Shown in pieces: positions 35,330 through 47,254 of a stretch of DNA of 64,000 nucleotides. The notes beneath the pieces are model-generated. The model made no database searches. It was not told the DNA's origin and saw nothing but the letters and a program-made list of their open reading frames with translations. Source of the DNA: Desarmillaria ectypa (lineage: Eukaryota; Basidiomycota; Agaricomycetes; Agaricales; Physalacriaceae); NCBI GenBank assembly GCA_030407005.1, contig JAUDYN010000002.1, positions 1,054,001-1,118,000 on the forward strand, given 5' to 3'. The translations under genes were made by a program, and so were the position numbers. Numbering within the stretch: position 1 is the first letter of the stretch; every line of letters starts with the position of its first letter.

Positions 35330-36074
35330 TCGTGTCTTTCAACTCGAGCTCTTTTATTTTCGCGGGCATCATTGGTACACTGAATTTCGTCCTGTCGACC
35401 TATACAAAACACCTCCCCGACTCCACATTAAAGCATTACTTCATGGAAGACATACTCTCCGACACTACAATCTGCCCATTGGTGCTGAGCGATCTCACTT
35501 CACTGAACTTGGCGCCATCCAATCTCGCGGACTTGTTTCATATCCGCAGCGCACTTATAATCTGGAAACTCTGTTCGCTGACAGAGCTCACTATTTTGCA
35601 TTCACCTAGGCCTTTTCAATGTGAGTCCCCTCGCCCAGATCTACTTGCAATGATCAACATATTTCCATTTTAGTGCTTACAGAACTTACCCTTGACGCTC
35701 GACATGCACTTCCCGTTTCTTAGCTACGCACCTTCAGCGTCACGTTCTGGGATTATCGCATATTCCAGAATGCCGTCGACCTCCACCTCATGAAATGGTG
35801 GATCAAGAACTTGTCGGAGAATGCAATTCCCAATCTGGAACACGTTACTATTCACATTGTCTTTGACCTGTTCGCCTATTGTTATCCAGAACACACAGTG
35901 TGGGCACGATTCGACGCCGCATTGGCTTGCCTCCCGGTGCGGCTGTCAGCATACCTGCATATCTACGAAGCGGAAGACTCCACGGATCGTCTCATGTCGT
36001 TTAAGAGGATGATTGAAGGGCAGCTGGAAATGTTGAACGATCGCGGTGCGGTCCTGTTGGAATTTGAGAGTTGA
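35330..36074 (+). pseudogene. C-terminal fragment of F-box/LRR-like protein with an in-frame amber
   Basis: The frame reads LPDSTLKHYFMEDILSDTTI, VLSDLTSLNLAPSNLADLF and LCSLTELTILHSPRPFQ. A 53-nt intron (35621-35673) follows, then LLTELTLDARHALPVS, a TAG at 35721-35723, and after it LRTFSVTFWDYRIFQNAVD and EHVTIHIVFDLFAYCYPE. It ends in VRLSAYLHIYEAEDSTDR and EFES. Leucine-spaced segments followed by this type of ending are common in Agaricomycete F-box-like proteins. The N-terminal F-box is absent, and upstream sequence belongs to the oppositely oriented pseudogene. Moving the acceptor to the TAG would break the frame, so the stop is real. Confidence 0.5.
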
Positions 36075-36963
36075 GCCAAGATGATGACAATCCAGCATCA
36101 TGCCGAACTTGCTGATTAAGGGAGAAGTATTAGGAAAGTTGTAGAAGATTCTAGTAAATTAGCATTTAGTATATAAGTAGCTACAGTAGTGTACATCTGC
36201 ATGCGTTTGCAGAGCTCAGCCAAGCGCAATACTATTGGTCTGACACCGCGCATGTACTAACTGGGAACGAACTGATCTACTTATCCCCCGTTTTTCACAA
36301 CACCAACGCTAATTATATCCATCATCAGGCTACCGGCGCATACCCTACTGGCTCACTCTGCACGCGACGGACCCTATGCCGCTATACGATGCCGAGATTA
36401 GAGCGATGCAGCTGTGGAATATTACCGGGGAGGACCGCGACGGTGGACTTGGACATGTATATTATAAATACATCATTATATGTATAAATGGTTGCCTACA
36501 GATGCGCACAGACGAACGTCAATAAGGGTCTAAAAACATCGATAGACATCAATGCAAAGGCTATGAAAAGGCCCATTCCTGGACGTCTGCTGATACCCAT
36601 GGATGAATCAATGAACATCTATGGCTGTCCACCCACGTCCACAGACTTTTGACTGGGAATCATGGCTTATTTTAAGAAGAAAGGCGTCGAATAATTTAAT
36701 CGCAGTGCCGGTAACGGACACTCAGATGCAGCGTGGAGGGATAATTATTCATTTCACGATTTGAACCACAATGCATGGCTTACCATAAATACATCTTACT
36801 CACCCGCAACATATCAAGACCTCTTGGACTAGTGAAGGTTATCATGACATTGAAAGGTATTGGTAGATTCGATGTCCAACTCTGGCATTTTGATTCGGCC
36901 GGGACACCGGATCGAAAATATTATAGGCACGGGATCGCGTCCGTGTTTTTCCTAGAAACCATC
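36075..36963. other. Intergenic, AT-rich in part
   Basis: No gene supported. An AT-rich near-palindrome occurs at 36453-36490. An ORF extends the next gene upstream to 36775 but has no conserved content, so I treat it as leader. Confidence 0.4.
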
Positions 36964-38519
36964 ATGAACACAGATGACACAGATATGCTCATCGCCCTCG
37001 TATACAGCTTACTGCAATCAAACTCTAGCCGACCTGTTCCACATTCTGACGAGGCGGTCTTGAATGTTTTGGTGCAACACAATGGCAATGTAGAGGCTGC
37101 TGCTCAAGAATTGAACAACCGAGGGAAGAAGAGAAAAAGGACGAACGATTTGACATCCTGGCTTGGAAACAAACCCGGTAAATCTGTCAAACAAGAGGAC
37201 GAAGATGATACGGCTGTGACGCGAAAGAAGCCTCCCTCCACAAAACCACCAAGCTCGTCGAAGAAACCAGCAGTAGATCTCATGACGGCCCTCCGACAAG
37301 CTCCTTTTTCGCCATCCAAGAAGAAACCTGTCTCTCCGTCACCTCTTTTACTGTCAAGTCCAACTATGGTAGCACAGCATACCCCTTGTACCATACACCT
37401 CTCGGTTCTACCACCAGAGTTGGCGTGTCGGCTCTTTTACACTATGGTTGACGCTTCGCGAGGGTGGCAGCGTAATAAATGGTGGCTTTTTGACAAGGTC
37501 GTAGAAAGCCCACACCGAACTTCTTTTTTTGCGCGAGAGAACGGTGCAGAAGGGAGCGGTGACGCCTGGCAGGAGGCTGCGCGATTCTGGTACGTAGGTA
37601 TTACCATTGTGATGAATAGTTGGTTGAATGATTGCTGCAGGTATAACGGTCGAATGACGGACTCTCCACTTGAGTTTCCTGCACCTATGGAAGAGGCGTG
37701 TGTCTTTATTGAGCGCGTCGTCAACGAGGAGCTACGGAAGCGACAACGGTTTCCCCTTGAGTGGGCTGGCCAGCCTGGATCAGAATATACCTGGCGCCCA
37801 AATGTAGCGGCATCGAACTGTTATGAAGGTGCAAAGGAGAGTGTCGGGCCCCATTCGGACCAGATGACTTATTTGGGGCCGTATTGCACAATAGGCGCGT
37901 CGAACTATGTTCTTTTGATTGACGTTCTCTGACGCTGCTTCCAGCTTCTCTTAGCCTTGGTAATATTCCATTCTTTTGAGATCCAGTATACTGAGTCCCC
38001 TATTATCCAGGTACACGGAGAATTTTCAGCTTGCGAGAAGTTATTCCCAAGCAAGAAAGAGAGACTCGAAGTGCTCAGACGTTCAATATACCTCTCCCAC
38101 ATAATTCCGTAAGTCAAGCCATATCCATCATGCATGCATATACTTACTGCGGATAGCTCACAATCATGCACGCGTCGTGCCAAGAGCGCTTCAAACACTC
38201 TATCCCTCCGCAATCCTCCATGGACCTCTACCGACCCTCCCACCCTCGCGTACCAAATGATACCTCCAATTGCCGGATTAACATAACCTTCAGGTTCTAC
38301 CGCCCGGACTTTCACCCGTCCAGCATCCCTCGGTGTAAATGTGGTGTACCGACGATTCTGCGGCCGGATATGAAGAACAGAACGGATGGAAAGACGGATA
38401 AGTATTGGTGGACATGCTATGCCGGAGCGCAGAATGATGGCAAAGGATGTGATTTTTGGAAGGTGATGGATATGGAGAAGGAGGGAAGGGGACCTGTAGT
38501 GGGTAAAACAGCCACCTAG
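36964..38519 (+). CDS. CUE - AlkB-type 2OG-Fe(II) oxygenase - GRF zinc-finger protein
   Basis: Predicted nucleic-acid demethylase or repair dioxygenase. Residues 1-50 resemble a CUE ubiquitin-binding domain (SDEAVLNVLVQHNGNVEAAA), followed by a basic, nuclear-type linker (RGKKRKRTND). The oxygenase core has WRPNVAASNCYEGAKESVG and then PHSDQMTYLGPYCTI with the iron-binding His-x-Asp; a second His is in ERFKHSIPPQ, and INITFRFYRPDF carries the Arg pair for 2-oxoglutarate. Exons then give LREVIPKQERETRSAQTFN. The C-terminus is a GRF finger: CKCGVPTILRPDMK, YWWTCYAG, DGKGCDFW. The first intron in the core (37895-37944) appears to use a GC donor; the next is GTAATA...TATCCAG. I chose 36964 because the CUE domain starts there. 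Confidence 0.85.
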
Positions 38520-39214
38520 CGTGCTCATTGTCGCCCAAATATATAGTAGCAGAGGCATAAAGAACTGTACTGAAAGAAGTCAACAAGGCATGCGAAGGCG
38601 ACGGACGCGTCTGCTGGTAGTACTTGTTACGAACCAGGAAGATGGCTTGACCAGCCAGCTTTTCGGTATTGTTCACGAAATCCCTAAATTACAGGTTGAG
38701 GTAGTGGACATGAGTGTAACAACTGAAGTAGAAGACTTAAACCATTCTTCCCACAACTTAATGACAGTCGATCAAGTCTACCATGCACCATCATCGAATT
38801 TCAAAGCGACGAGTCTACTGATATAGTTCCGAGAGTCTGAGTGTACACCTCAATTAATTATTACTTCCATTTAACCCGAATTCTTTAGGATAGGATAGGC
38901 ATGGTATATATAATAGTATTTTGGTTGTCCTTGAGCATCGACTAAGAGCTGAAATAGCTAACTTAATCGGCAAACATCATGCCTGGCTTCATGCGATGGC
39001 AGGCGTGCATCAACAGGCCATTCTATCCATTCATCGTACCAGTCGCATTGCATTGTATCCCCACTTCCATATGTGATTCCACGGACTGTGTGAGTATACT
39101 ATGCAAACGTATTAATCAGTAGACGTATGGACGCTGAAAGTGGCAATTACCGACTCTGTCTCGCACTGCCCATCGGGCACTACGCAGTCCAGCATTTCCA
39201 TGCTCGTTCTGGAC
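38520..39214. other. Intergenic, nothing recognised
   Basis: No supportable gene on either strand; short frames lack motifs. Confidence 0.4.
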
Positions 39215-39856
39215 TTATTTAGCTGTTGACGAAATATTCTGTCTGAATGTGTCCGACCACTCCCAGGCTTCAGCATATGCATCATAAGTCGCCCACCAAA
39301 GATCGACCTGATTTTCTGCCATCAAATCGTCGTCGTCATCTTTTAGAGTCAGCAGCGTAGAAGCATCTTCCACTTCGCTCAAGAGATTCCTGAGCGCTGT
39401 CATCGACACCAACGAAGTGTTGTTCTCATATCCGCTGGCCTCTTGGCATACGTGCCATTGAAATTACTGGTAAGAATCTTCTCCAAGATCTGAACTTTTT
39501 CTGATGACAAAATTACGATTGACTGGCACTGCTCTGCAAGACGTAAATTAGCGCAGCCACGCACTCCTCCCAAAATTGGTTCCGGAAGAGCATCTTTAGC
39601 ATCCTGTCTACGCTCCTTCAGTGACACAGGAGGCGGTTCTTGCAGAAGATGGGCGTGGACGGGACTAGATTGCAGCGCTCGACTGAGGTCGGGGTGCGAC
39701 GCTCTCCTGGATACAATAGTTGACGATATAGCTATAAGAGACTTCTGATAGCCTCATGCCATTGTTCTTCCCAAAATTGAAATGATACTCATCCTTTGAG
39801 GGCAAGCGTGGATTAGAAGGTGCTTTGAGCATGTGTAAGATTTTGGGAGAGATCAC
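39215..39856 (-). pseudogene. Small FGK-motif protein (DUF3820-like), frame broken
   Basis: DEYHFNFGKNNGMRLSEVSY resembles the FGKHKG-x-RL-x-EVP-x-SY motif of small DUF3820-type or exonuclease-associated proteins. After YIVNYCIQ the frame must shift by one base to continue as RRASHPDLSRALQSSPVHAH. The interval is too short for an intron there. A second frame change near 39410 leads into LLSEVEDASTLLTLKDDDDD and the ending YAEAWEWSDTFRQN. There is no clear ATG before MLKAPSN. Either the gene is decayed, or I misread its introns. Confidence 0.4.
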
Positions 39857-40101
39857 AATGTCATTCGTGAGTGCACCGCAAATTGCCGAAAGCTCCGGTC
39901 AGCCGAAAAGCCGATGCCATATACATAGAAACTGACCGGAATTAACAATGAACAGGTACTAACTAGTAGACTACAGTACGGAGTCTCTGTATTATTAAAA
40001 ACTAGATATCCAAGAAAGGACAAAATATCGATACAATGAATCCATATAAAAGATACAACCACACGTAACGCGAAAAGCAAAGATGATAAAGATCGTGTCG
40101 T

Positions 40102-41394
40102 TCATAGCAGACAACCCAATGCAATTGCCAAAACGATAGCCACAGCGCTAGAACCATGCAACCCCAGACCAGTAGCTCCATTAGCACCAGACGCCGAACC
40201 AGTCGACGACGAGGTAGCGCCACTCGAACTCGAAGTGGACGTGGAGTTGCTCATGGCTTTGGCTTTGAAAGCCTCGAAGGTGTTGGCACTAGCCTCGTTT
40301 GCGTTGATGGCAAACACCATTCCCTGTGTACAGTGGTTGGTCTGCGCACAATACGCCCAGATCGGCTTGGTCTAAAAGAAAAAATTAAATACATTGCCTC
40401 AAACGATGGCGTTGAAAACTTACATCATTAACTTGGATCTTATAAGTCGGGAACGTCTGGGCATCAGTAGTGACGGGCATGCTACAAAAACTCAATCAGA
40501 TCCCTCGTATGGATGACACCTAAAACGAACTCACAATCCAGAATTGAATCCCCCAGAAAGAGCCTGGCAGGGAGAGGCGAAGCTAGAAGCGGTGACCGTG
40601 TGGTTCTTTTGGTGGAACTCAAAGGTAACGGTGTCTCCGACGTTCGCTGTGATGTTGGCAGGCGAATAAGTCAAGAGGCCACCGGTTCCACCGACAATCA
40701 CTTTGTGGTCGGTTGTCGTGGAAGATGTCGAAGATGCAGTAGCTGCCGTCGTCGCGTAGGTAGTCGTCATGACTTGTCCATTGGATACAGTAACGGTAGC
40801 GGTGACGGTGACCACACCAGCGACCGCCGAGGTCGCTGAACCTCCGGAAGAAGCAGTGGCGGTCGTGTTTCCAGTGGCCGCAGCTTGGAATTGAGCCAGC
40901 TTGTCGCCTGGGTTGACTGCAAAGACCATTCCCTGCTGACAATGGTTCCCTTGTCTACAGTACACCCATATAGGATTTGTGTCGGTGATGGTCAGTTCTG
41001 CGACTGGGAAACCAGAGGTAGTAGTATCAGAGACGGGCACACTATTGAACTGTAAGCATACGCAAATCTTAACAAAAAAAAAATAGCTGCTCACAATCCA
41101 CTATCGAAACCATTTACGATGGGAGAACACGGATTAGCGAGGGTGGATTGGGTTGCGGTGTGGTTCTTCTGCATGAATGTGAATCGCACGATATCGCCGA
41201 CGTTGGCGGTCTATACAAGCGTTGAGTGCGGCGGTCGGAGAACGAGGATCGACAGGACGTACCACCGAATCTGGACTAAATTTGAGGACTCCAGGCCCTC
41301 CAACGGTAACATCAATCTCGGCTGCGTGCGCAGCAGCAGAACAAAAACCAGCGAGAATAATGGCTTTCAACGCCGATGGGAAAATTTGAGGCAT
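40102..41394 (-). CDS. Secreted GPI-anchored protein with two cupredoxin domains
   Basis: Extracellular or wall-bound copper-protein-like product. Signal peptide: MPQIFPSALKAIILAGFCSA. First cupredoxin: EIDVTVGGPGVLKFSPDSV, QKNHTATQ, then VYCRQGNHCQQGMVFAVNPG. A Ser/Thr/Val-rich linker follows. Second cupredoxin: HKVIVGGTGGLLTYSPANIT, FEFHQKNHTVTASSFASPC, AYCAQTNHCTQGMVFAINAN. Each domain keeps His in KNHT plus the Cys, His and Met of the C-x4-H-C-x3-M loop, so both copper sites look complete. The C-terminus is Ser/Gly-rich, then hydrophobic (AVAIVLAIALGCLL), as for a GPI signal. Introns are about 50 nt. The function of this fungal family is unsettled; wall association is inference. Confidence 0.85.
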
Positions 41395-42322
41395 TTTGAA
41401 GCGGAAAAAAGTCGTGAAAGTTGTAGAAAAAGCGCGAAAGAGTGTCGTCGTCTAAGGAAGAGATCAAGATGCGGGAATGAGAACACATCGCGAAGAGGGC
41501 CTTTATAGCAAGCTACATCGAGGACAAGGAAAGACGCCATTGTTTCGCAAGGTATTCAGTTGCGGAGATCATGTGATTGTGTTTTCTTCCTTTTTGGGAC
41601 GCGTCCTTTTGTTTTCCTCTTTGCATGTTCGCAGAAATAGCTCACGGGTGGAGCAACCATTACAGATATAACAATAAACCCTTGTGTTCTTGCATAGCAT
41701 CATCCCAGAATAACGGTACACGAGTCATTTTAAGGCCGGCTACTCCGAGAGTAATGGTTAGTGGCAGTGGATTCAAGGTTTTGAACGCACACGTACACCA
41801 TTCATATTCTTTTAAACATACCCAGATATACACTTATTTGAAGTGTCTGAAGCAAGTCACATACACCAAGAATGAATCCTGCCAACATCCATGCCGTTAG
41901 ACCACTAAGGAACGTTGGACTTGGACACACCATGAGAAACGCGGATAAAACATTCGTGCTCAAACCGTGCCAGTAGATTGATTAGGCGTTTCTGAGCTAG
42001 AGTCTCCTAGAACAAGACACATAGAATCAGACGTAGTTAGCCCTCGAATCCAAAATCTGGTCCGCCAACACAGTGAAGGGGAAAGCGAGCGGCGGCTCTG
42101 ATTCTAGGAGTAAGGATGAGAATGCATCTAAGGACCTCATCATGGACAGAGATCCCTCGAAAAGTGACGCCGCAAAAAGCACCGGGTCAATTTGTGAGAT
42201 ATAAGTTGACCTTGAAGCAGTGGTATGTAAGCAGCTGAAATCGGCCAACGGACTCGAATCGGACCGCTAGACCGAATGCGTGGTAACGTCGCTCTCGCTT
42301 GAATCACCTCGACTCCCAAGCC
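41395..42322. other. Divergent intergenic region, cupredoxin/PDCD5 promoters
   Basis: No gene supported. The region between two divergent starts should hold both promoters. Confidence 0.45.
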
Positions 42323-42829
42323 ATGGAGAACCTCAGCCAGATCCCCCAACAAGCTGCCGGCGCAAAATCCCCAGAGGATGAAGCAAAACGCGCTCAGGAA
42401 GAGCAGATCAGGCGGGATTTGATCGCCACTGTGCTGGATACAGCAGCTCGGGAACGATGTACGTTTCTCTACCGATTGCCGTGAAAATACATCAACATTA
42501 CCCTGCAGTGTCCCGAATCGCACTTGTCAGCCCCGAGCGATCACAGCAAATCGAAGGTATCTTGTTGAGGATGGCGGAGTCGGGTCAGTTGAGAGGACGA
42601 GTATCGGAAAACCAACTTATTGAACTCCTCGACCAAGTGCGTATCCTGATCCTAGCGCGTTGTTCTGCTCACCGATGTGTAATCAGGTGGAAGAAGCTCA
42701 GGGTGCCAAGACGGCAAAGAAATCGACGATTGTGGTGCGTCTTTGGACTGCTTTCATAGTACCGTTCGCTTATCTGCAAATCAGTATCACCGAAGGAAAG
42801 ATATTGATGAGGACGATTTCGACTTTTGA
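42323..42829 (+). CDS. PDCD5/TFAR19-like DNA-binding protein
   Basis: Small helical protein of the PDCD5 family, found in archaea and eukaryotes, with nucleic-acid binding and a proposed chaperonin partnership. Exons give EQIRRDLIATVLDTAARERL, SRIALVSPERSQQIEGILLR, MAESGQLRGRVSENQLIELL, VEEAQGAKTAKKSTIV and finally YHRRKDIDEDDFDF with a stop at 42827-42829. Three introns (donors GTACGT, GTGCGT twice). Length is about 125 residues, normal for the family. The start at MENLSQIP is chosen over an ATG eight codons upstream because homologues begin near here. Confidence 0.9.
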
Positions 42830-43033
42830 ACGATTTGTATATCTAACAACGTACTCATCTCATGTATCCACTTGCTTTCTAGTTTTATCCACGTCTTCTC
42901 AGGTTCTAATCCGGCTCTTCCTCGATGACCATGCTAACCATTTCATCATATATAATACAGTTGCAATACAAGAATACGATCATGATGCTTCCGAAGATAC
43001 AATGCCCTCATGGATCTGCTATCAACGAACACG

Positions 43034-46000
43034 TTACCGGCTAGACCGATGATAATTTGGATGCTTATATCTGTGCTCATCCCCGCGATGCCTCACCACG
43101 TTGGGATGCTGCATGAACGCCCCAGGGGTTGGCATGCGTGCGGCCGACGGTGTGTGCCCTGTAGGATACATCTGCGCAAGCTGGGCTCCCAGTAGTAGAT
43201 TGGCCTGCTCCACGACAAATTGATTCGGTTCTGTTATAGGCCGAGACGGTGCCGCTGCAGGGGTTTCCACAGGAGGCGGTTTAAAGTTGCACTGTCGCCC
43301 TTCTTTGTAAAGTTCCTCCAATTTCTGATCGAAGATACCCTGCTCTTCGAATTGATGGTATGCCTTGTACAAATTCAACGCGGAGCGGGCATCCTCGATG
43401 GAATCATGCGTGTCCGTCTGAATCTGTTCTTTCAAGACAAACCACGACAGGAAACGCAGGGAAAGACGCCTTTGTCGTGATTTGAGGAAGTAAAGATCGA
43501 CTGTGTCGATCACCTGGTCGGGCGGAACGAATATGTCTGGCAACAAATTATGAATTATTGGATTGCATATTGGAGCGAAAAGCACCGGCGTACTGATTAT
43601 ACGGAAATCCTTAGACAAACCATGTCCTATGAATATGCACCCTCGATCTACCAAGAGTCGCAATTTCTTGTACACGACCTTGAGTGGCGTGAGGGTGTAC
43701 GGTGATCGTAGAAGATCGAGATCACCAACTGAAGCGAGGATTGTCACAATGACGAGGAGTAAACAGATTAAAAGAACATACATCGGATGCCTGAGAATTC
43801 CGTCAGATAGTCAACGATGACCTCACTTGTGTGTATATGGTCGTCGATGAAAGGCACGCCTTGCTTGGGTCCATCGCCTCGTAACACCGATACCCGCGCA
43901 AGACTGAGTCTAGCAGGTCGAATAACCTTCTTCGTTCCATCAGACCGATATTCGGTCTCTTCCTATAACCATACTTAGCAGGATAGATGGAAGATTAAAA
44001 GTCGCGCAAACCTGCTGCATTGACACGAACTCGGCGTCGATAGCAACCAGGGTCCCCGGTCGAGGAAGCTCTTCGTACCGAAGACATTCATGTTTGATGA
44101 GATTAGAGTCGCGGTTTCTGTCAACACAGTATCAATGAAAACAATATCCTCAATGAAAGGGAGACGCTGACATTGATATAGATGTGTCTCGGCTGAGGAT
44201 GGAATCGTCGGAAGTAAACGGTAGCTCGCTGAAATCAATCGCGTCGCACGTGTCTTCACGCTCAAAATGAAGGACCGCGGGGACCTGCAAAATCAAATGG
44301 ACCTTGGGTAAGAATACTCAGATCCACAAGGTGCTTAATTACAAACCTTCCACTTGTTGGGGAAACTAAGGGCTTCTTCCTCGGAGACATTACGAACGAC
44401 AAAGTCGTTGAACAAATACCAGGGACTGTCGAGACCTTGTTCCGCCTCGGGCACTGGGGAGAAGTTAGAAGGTGTTCATGCGGGAGAATCTTGGTGAACA
44501 CAACCCTTGACAAGAGCAACCAAGTGTGACTGTTCGTCTTCCGTAACAACTTGAACAATAATTGCCTGAAACGAGATATCGGTCACGAACACGGGCACGG
44601 ACTAGATAAACGAACCCGTAATTCGTACACGATTTTTTCTGGATCGTCTACACCTTCCACTTGTCCCTGAAGTTCCACGCGTGACTGCAGGAAAGTCTGG
44701 TTCCGCCGATCCATCCACATCTTCAGGTTGTCCTCACTATTCACACATGCGTTAACCGCCAGAATGGCTGGGAGATCTGCAGATGCTATGGACCTCCGTG
44801 AAGAGAACGTCGAAAACTGTTTGCACGTCTGGCAGGTAGCCTTGTGAGTCATTTGCCGTAGTAATGAATCCCGTAAGATGTTAGTGAAATCGTTGGCCGG
44901 CTGAACCTCATTAGATGCAACCTGATAATGAATAAGGGTCAGTGTCATATCGGAGAAGGGGTGAGTACTTTGCGTGGGTAGATGAGGTCGACTATATGCG
45001 TTACGTTCTCTTTAGTTCGTACGACCTTGCAATTCATGCAGGTGATTACATTCCGAGCGTCAATTCCCATCAGCTGAGTAATTGGAGCGGCCGCAGGATT
45101 GTAAGGATCGGGAACATACGAAGGGCGTTTGACAAGGACAGGATTTCGAGGAAATGCATTGCCTTCAGAGCTCAGATGGTCGACGAGAAAACGGTGGAAC
45201 GACTGAATCATGTGGCCATGATCCACCTCATTAGACTCTCGTCCGTAATCAATCAAGTCAATGGCGTTGGATGCTGTCATGTACGATCAGTTGGTTGTGA
45301 GCAGTAGACATCTATAAAGCGTACTTTGCGCCAAGACGCCAACGGTCTTACAGAAATTGCTTGATTGACAGTTTGTGCCACGAGCGTCCTCGAGCATACG
45401 AACAACGAAACCGAGTTCACAAAGAAGACAGTGCTCCCTGTTACAGTCAGTAGAAATGTGAGACTTTGCTAGACGGCGAATGGGTCGGATGTAGTGCATA
45501 GCTTGCAGCATAGGGTTGGTGTACGAGTTAAGGATGTGCGTTTCAAGTCCACTATACTCAGTCTTGTTATAAAATCTGTAATTTATTGTCAAACACTTGG
45601 AGACGAGCAATAGCTCTCACTTACCCAAAATCAAAGTCTTCCACGCCAAATTTGGAGTATTCGATCTCGACATGACGATACATGCTTGGAATCTCATCGC
45701 CACTAGTGCCAAACAAAGGAGTGTCAGGCTCCTGCAAAAACAGCGATCAGCAGGGTGGAGAAAAGCGATATGATACACACATCAACAGAATGAGATTTTC
45801 CACTGCGGAATCTTGCGCTCTGTTTCCGTGGAGTTACAGAGATTACATTCCGGCGTCCACGCAATTCCTTTGGTAGGGCAGCATAAGTGATATTGTCGTT
45901 GGTCTTTACTGAATTCAGAATCTGAAGAGGTATCTTGGGGGGCGGAGGGTAATGTAAATTGGATGACATGAATTGCGGGCTCCAAGACGATAGCAGCGGT

Positions 46001-47254
46001 GAGTTGTAATGAGGCATACCAATAGAGTTCAAGGGGCTGTGGCAGATGTAAGTATGCTAGGGCTTGTAACAGATAGATCCTACGTTGAATCAGACCACTC
46101 AATACTCGGCAGGGGAGCAGGAGCGTTGGCCCATTCCACAGGCTGCCCTTCAAACCCGTTGAAAGGAACTAAGCCTCCTTCATCGACTTGCGTAGACAGA
46201 TGTATCAGCCCATCGGCATCCCCGAAGGCCATGTATGCACCAGTGGGAGACAGAGCGACTGAGGTCAGGTATGAGGCTGTATCAATCTGAACCCTTTAGT
46301 CGATGACTTAGATTGGGGCAAATAACAATACCTGGTAGAATTCAGGCGTAGCACTCAGATTTGCGACATCGACAACGCTGACTGAGCCTTGATTGGAGGT
46401 GATCGCAACACTGCTTGACGAACGCCGGGGCACAAGATTTAAGAACGCGGGTCCAGCGGAGAATGGGAACGGTGGCAACGCGCGCATCGTCCTCAAATCG
46501 TACACTTTCACAAGCTGGTCAGGGAACGGACGACCTTGTCTGGCACACGCTCGTCAAAATCCTTAAACTAATAGATCAATACACGAACCGAGTTTGCAGT
46601 CCAATTGTGAAGATGAAGTTTCCCGATGTCTGCAAGCCTTGGATACCACTCGGATGAGCCCTCACCATATGTTCTGAACCGCCAGACCTGGCGATGCCTG
46701 TCCGAGGATCATGGGTCCGTACAAAGCCATCGACAGCACCAGATATGAGACTCGAGTGAGAGAATTCGAGGTGCGTAATCAGCGAAGGTGTTTGCGTTTG
46801 CCGTACGACAGTACCGGTTGGAGGATTGATTAGCAACAGTTCGGGACCGACTACAGACACTCCAATGACATTAGACGAATTCGTTGACGTCGAGAAGGTT
46901 AGGACGGGTGTAGACGACCTAGATTCTCGTCTCTTTTCAGTTCCGTAGTTTGTTGGGACCGTAATGTTCGTACCGGTAATGCCATTTGTTCACTCCGCCT
47001 TTTCCCCATGTTCCAAAACCAAGACCTCTACTTCCCGCAGCGCGTACATAGCTTTCTCCGGCGACAACCTTGAGAACGGGCAGATCTGAAACGCGAAAAG
47101 AGACGCCGCGAATCCCCTCGCTGACATACGCCGTAACAATGCCGCTCTGTGACCCGGCCCATAGGATATCAGAGACGGGGTCAAAGGACAGGGCTGTCAC
47201 TGGCTGAGGAAATGTAGTAGAAATGGGAGTAATAGGACGATAAGACGCCATCAT
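43034..47254 (-). CDS. PAN2: PAN2, catalytic subunit of the PAN2-PAN3 deadenylase
   Basis: Poly(A)-specific 3' exonuclease that begins cytoplasmic mRNA decay. All modules are visible in order. A WD40 N-terminus: PQPVTALSFDPVSDILWAGS, ITHLEFSHSSLISGAVDGFV, VKVYDLRTMRALPPFPFSAG. A UCH-like catalytically dead domain: REHCLLCELGFVVRMLEDA, NCQSSNFCKTVGVLAQ, NVITCMNCKVVRTKE. A DEDD exonuclease: VAIDAEFVSMQQEE (first Asp and Glu), IGHGLSKDFRI (second Asp) and THDSIEDARSALNLY (His and last Asp). About a dozen short introns connect them. The C-terminus is Pro-rich. It ends about 200 bases from the convergent PDCD5 gene. All four catalytic acids are present, so the enzyme should be active. Confidence 0.95.

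Noticed and set aside
34948..35673. 241-codon plus-strand ORF read as one protein
   Set aside because: Its first 300 bases are antisense to the DxD pseudogene; only the part after about 35330 resembles an F-box/LRR protein.
36775..36963. Upstream extension of the AlkB protein from the ATG at 36775
   Set aside because: The extra 63 residues are not conserved in style and the CUE domain starts cleanly at 36964.
37905..38558. 217-codon minus-strand ORF opposite the AlkB gene
   Set aside because: The plus strand here holds the spliced C-terminus with the GRF finger; the minus frame has no recognisable content.
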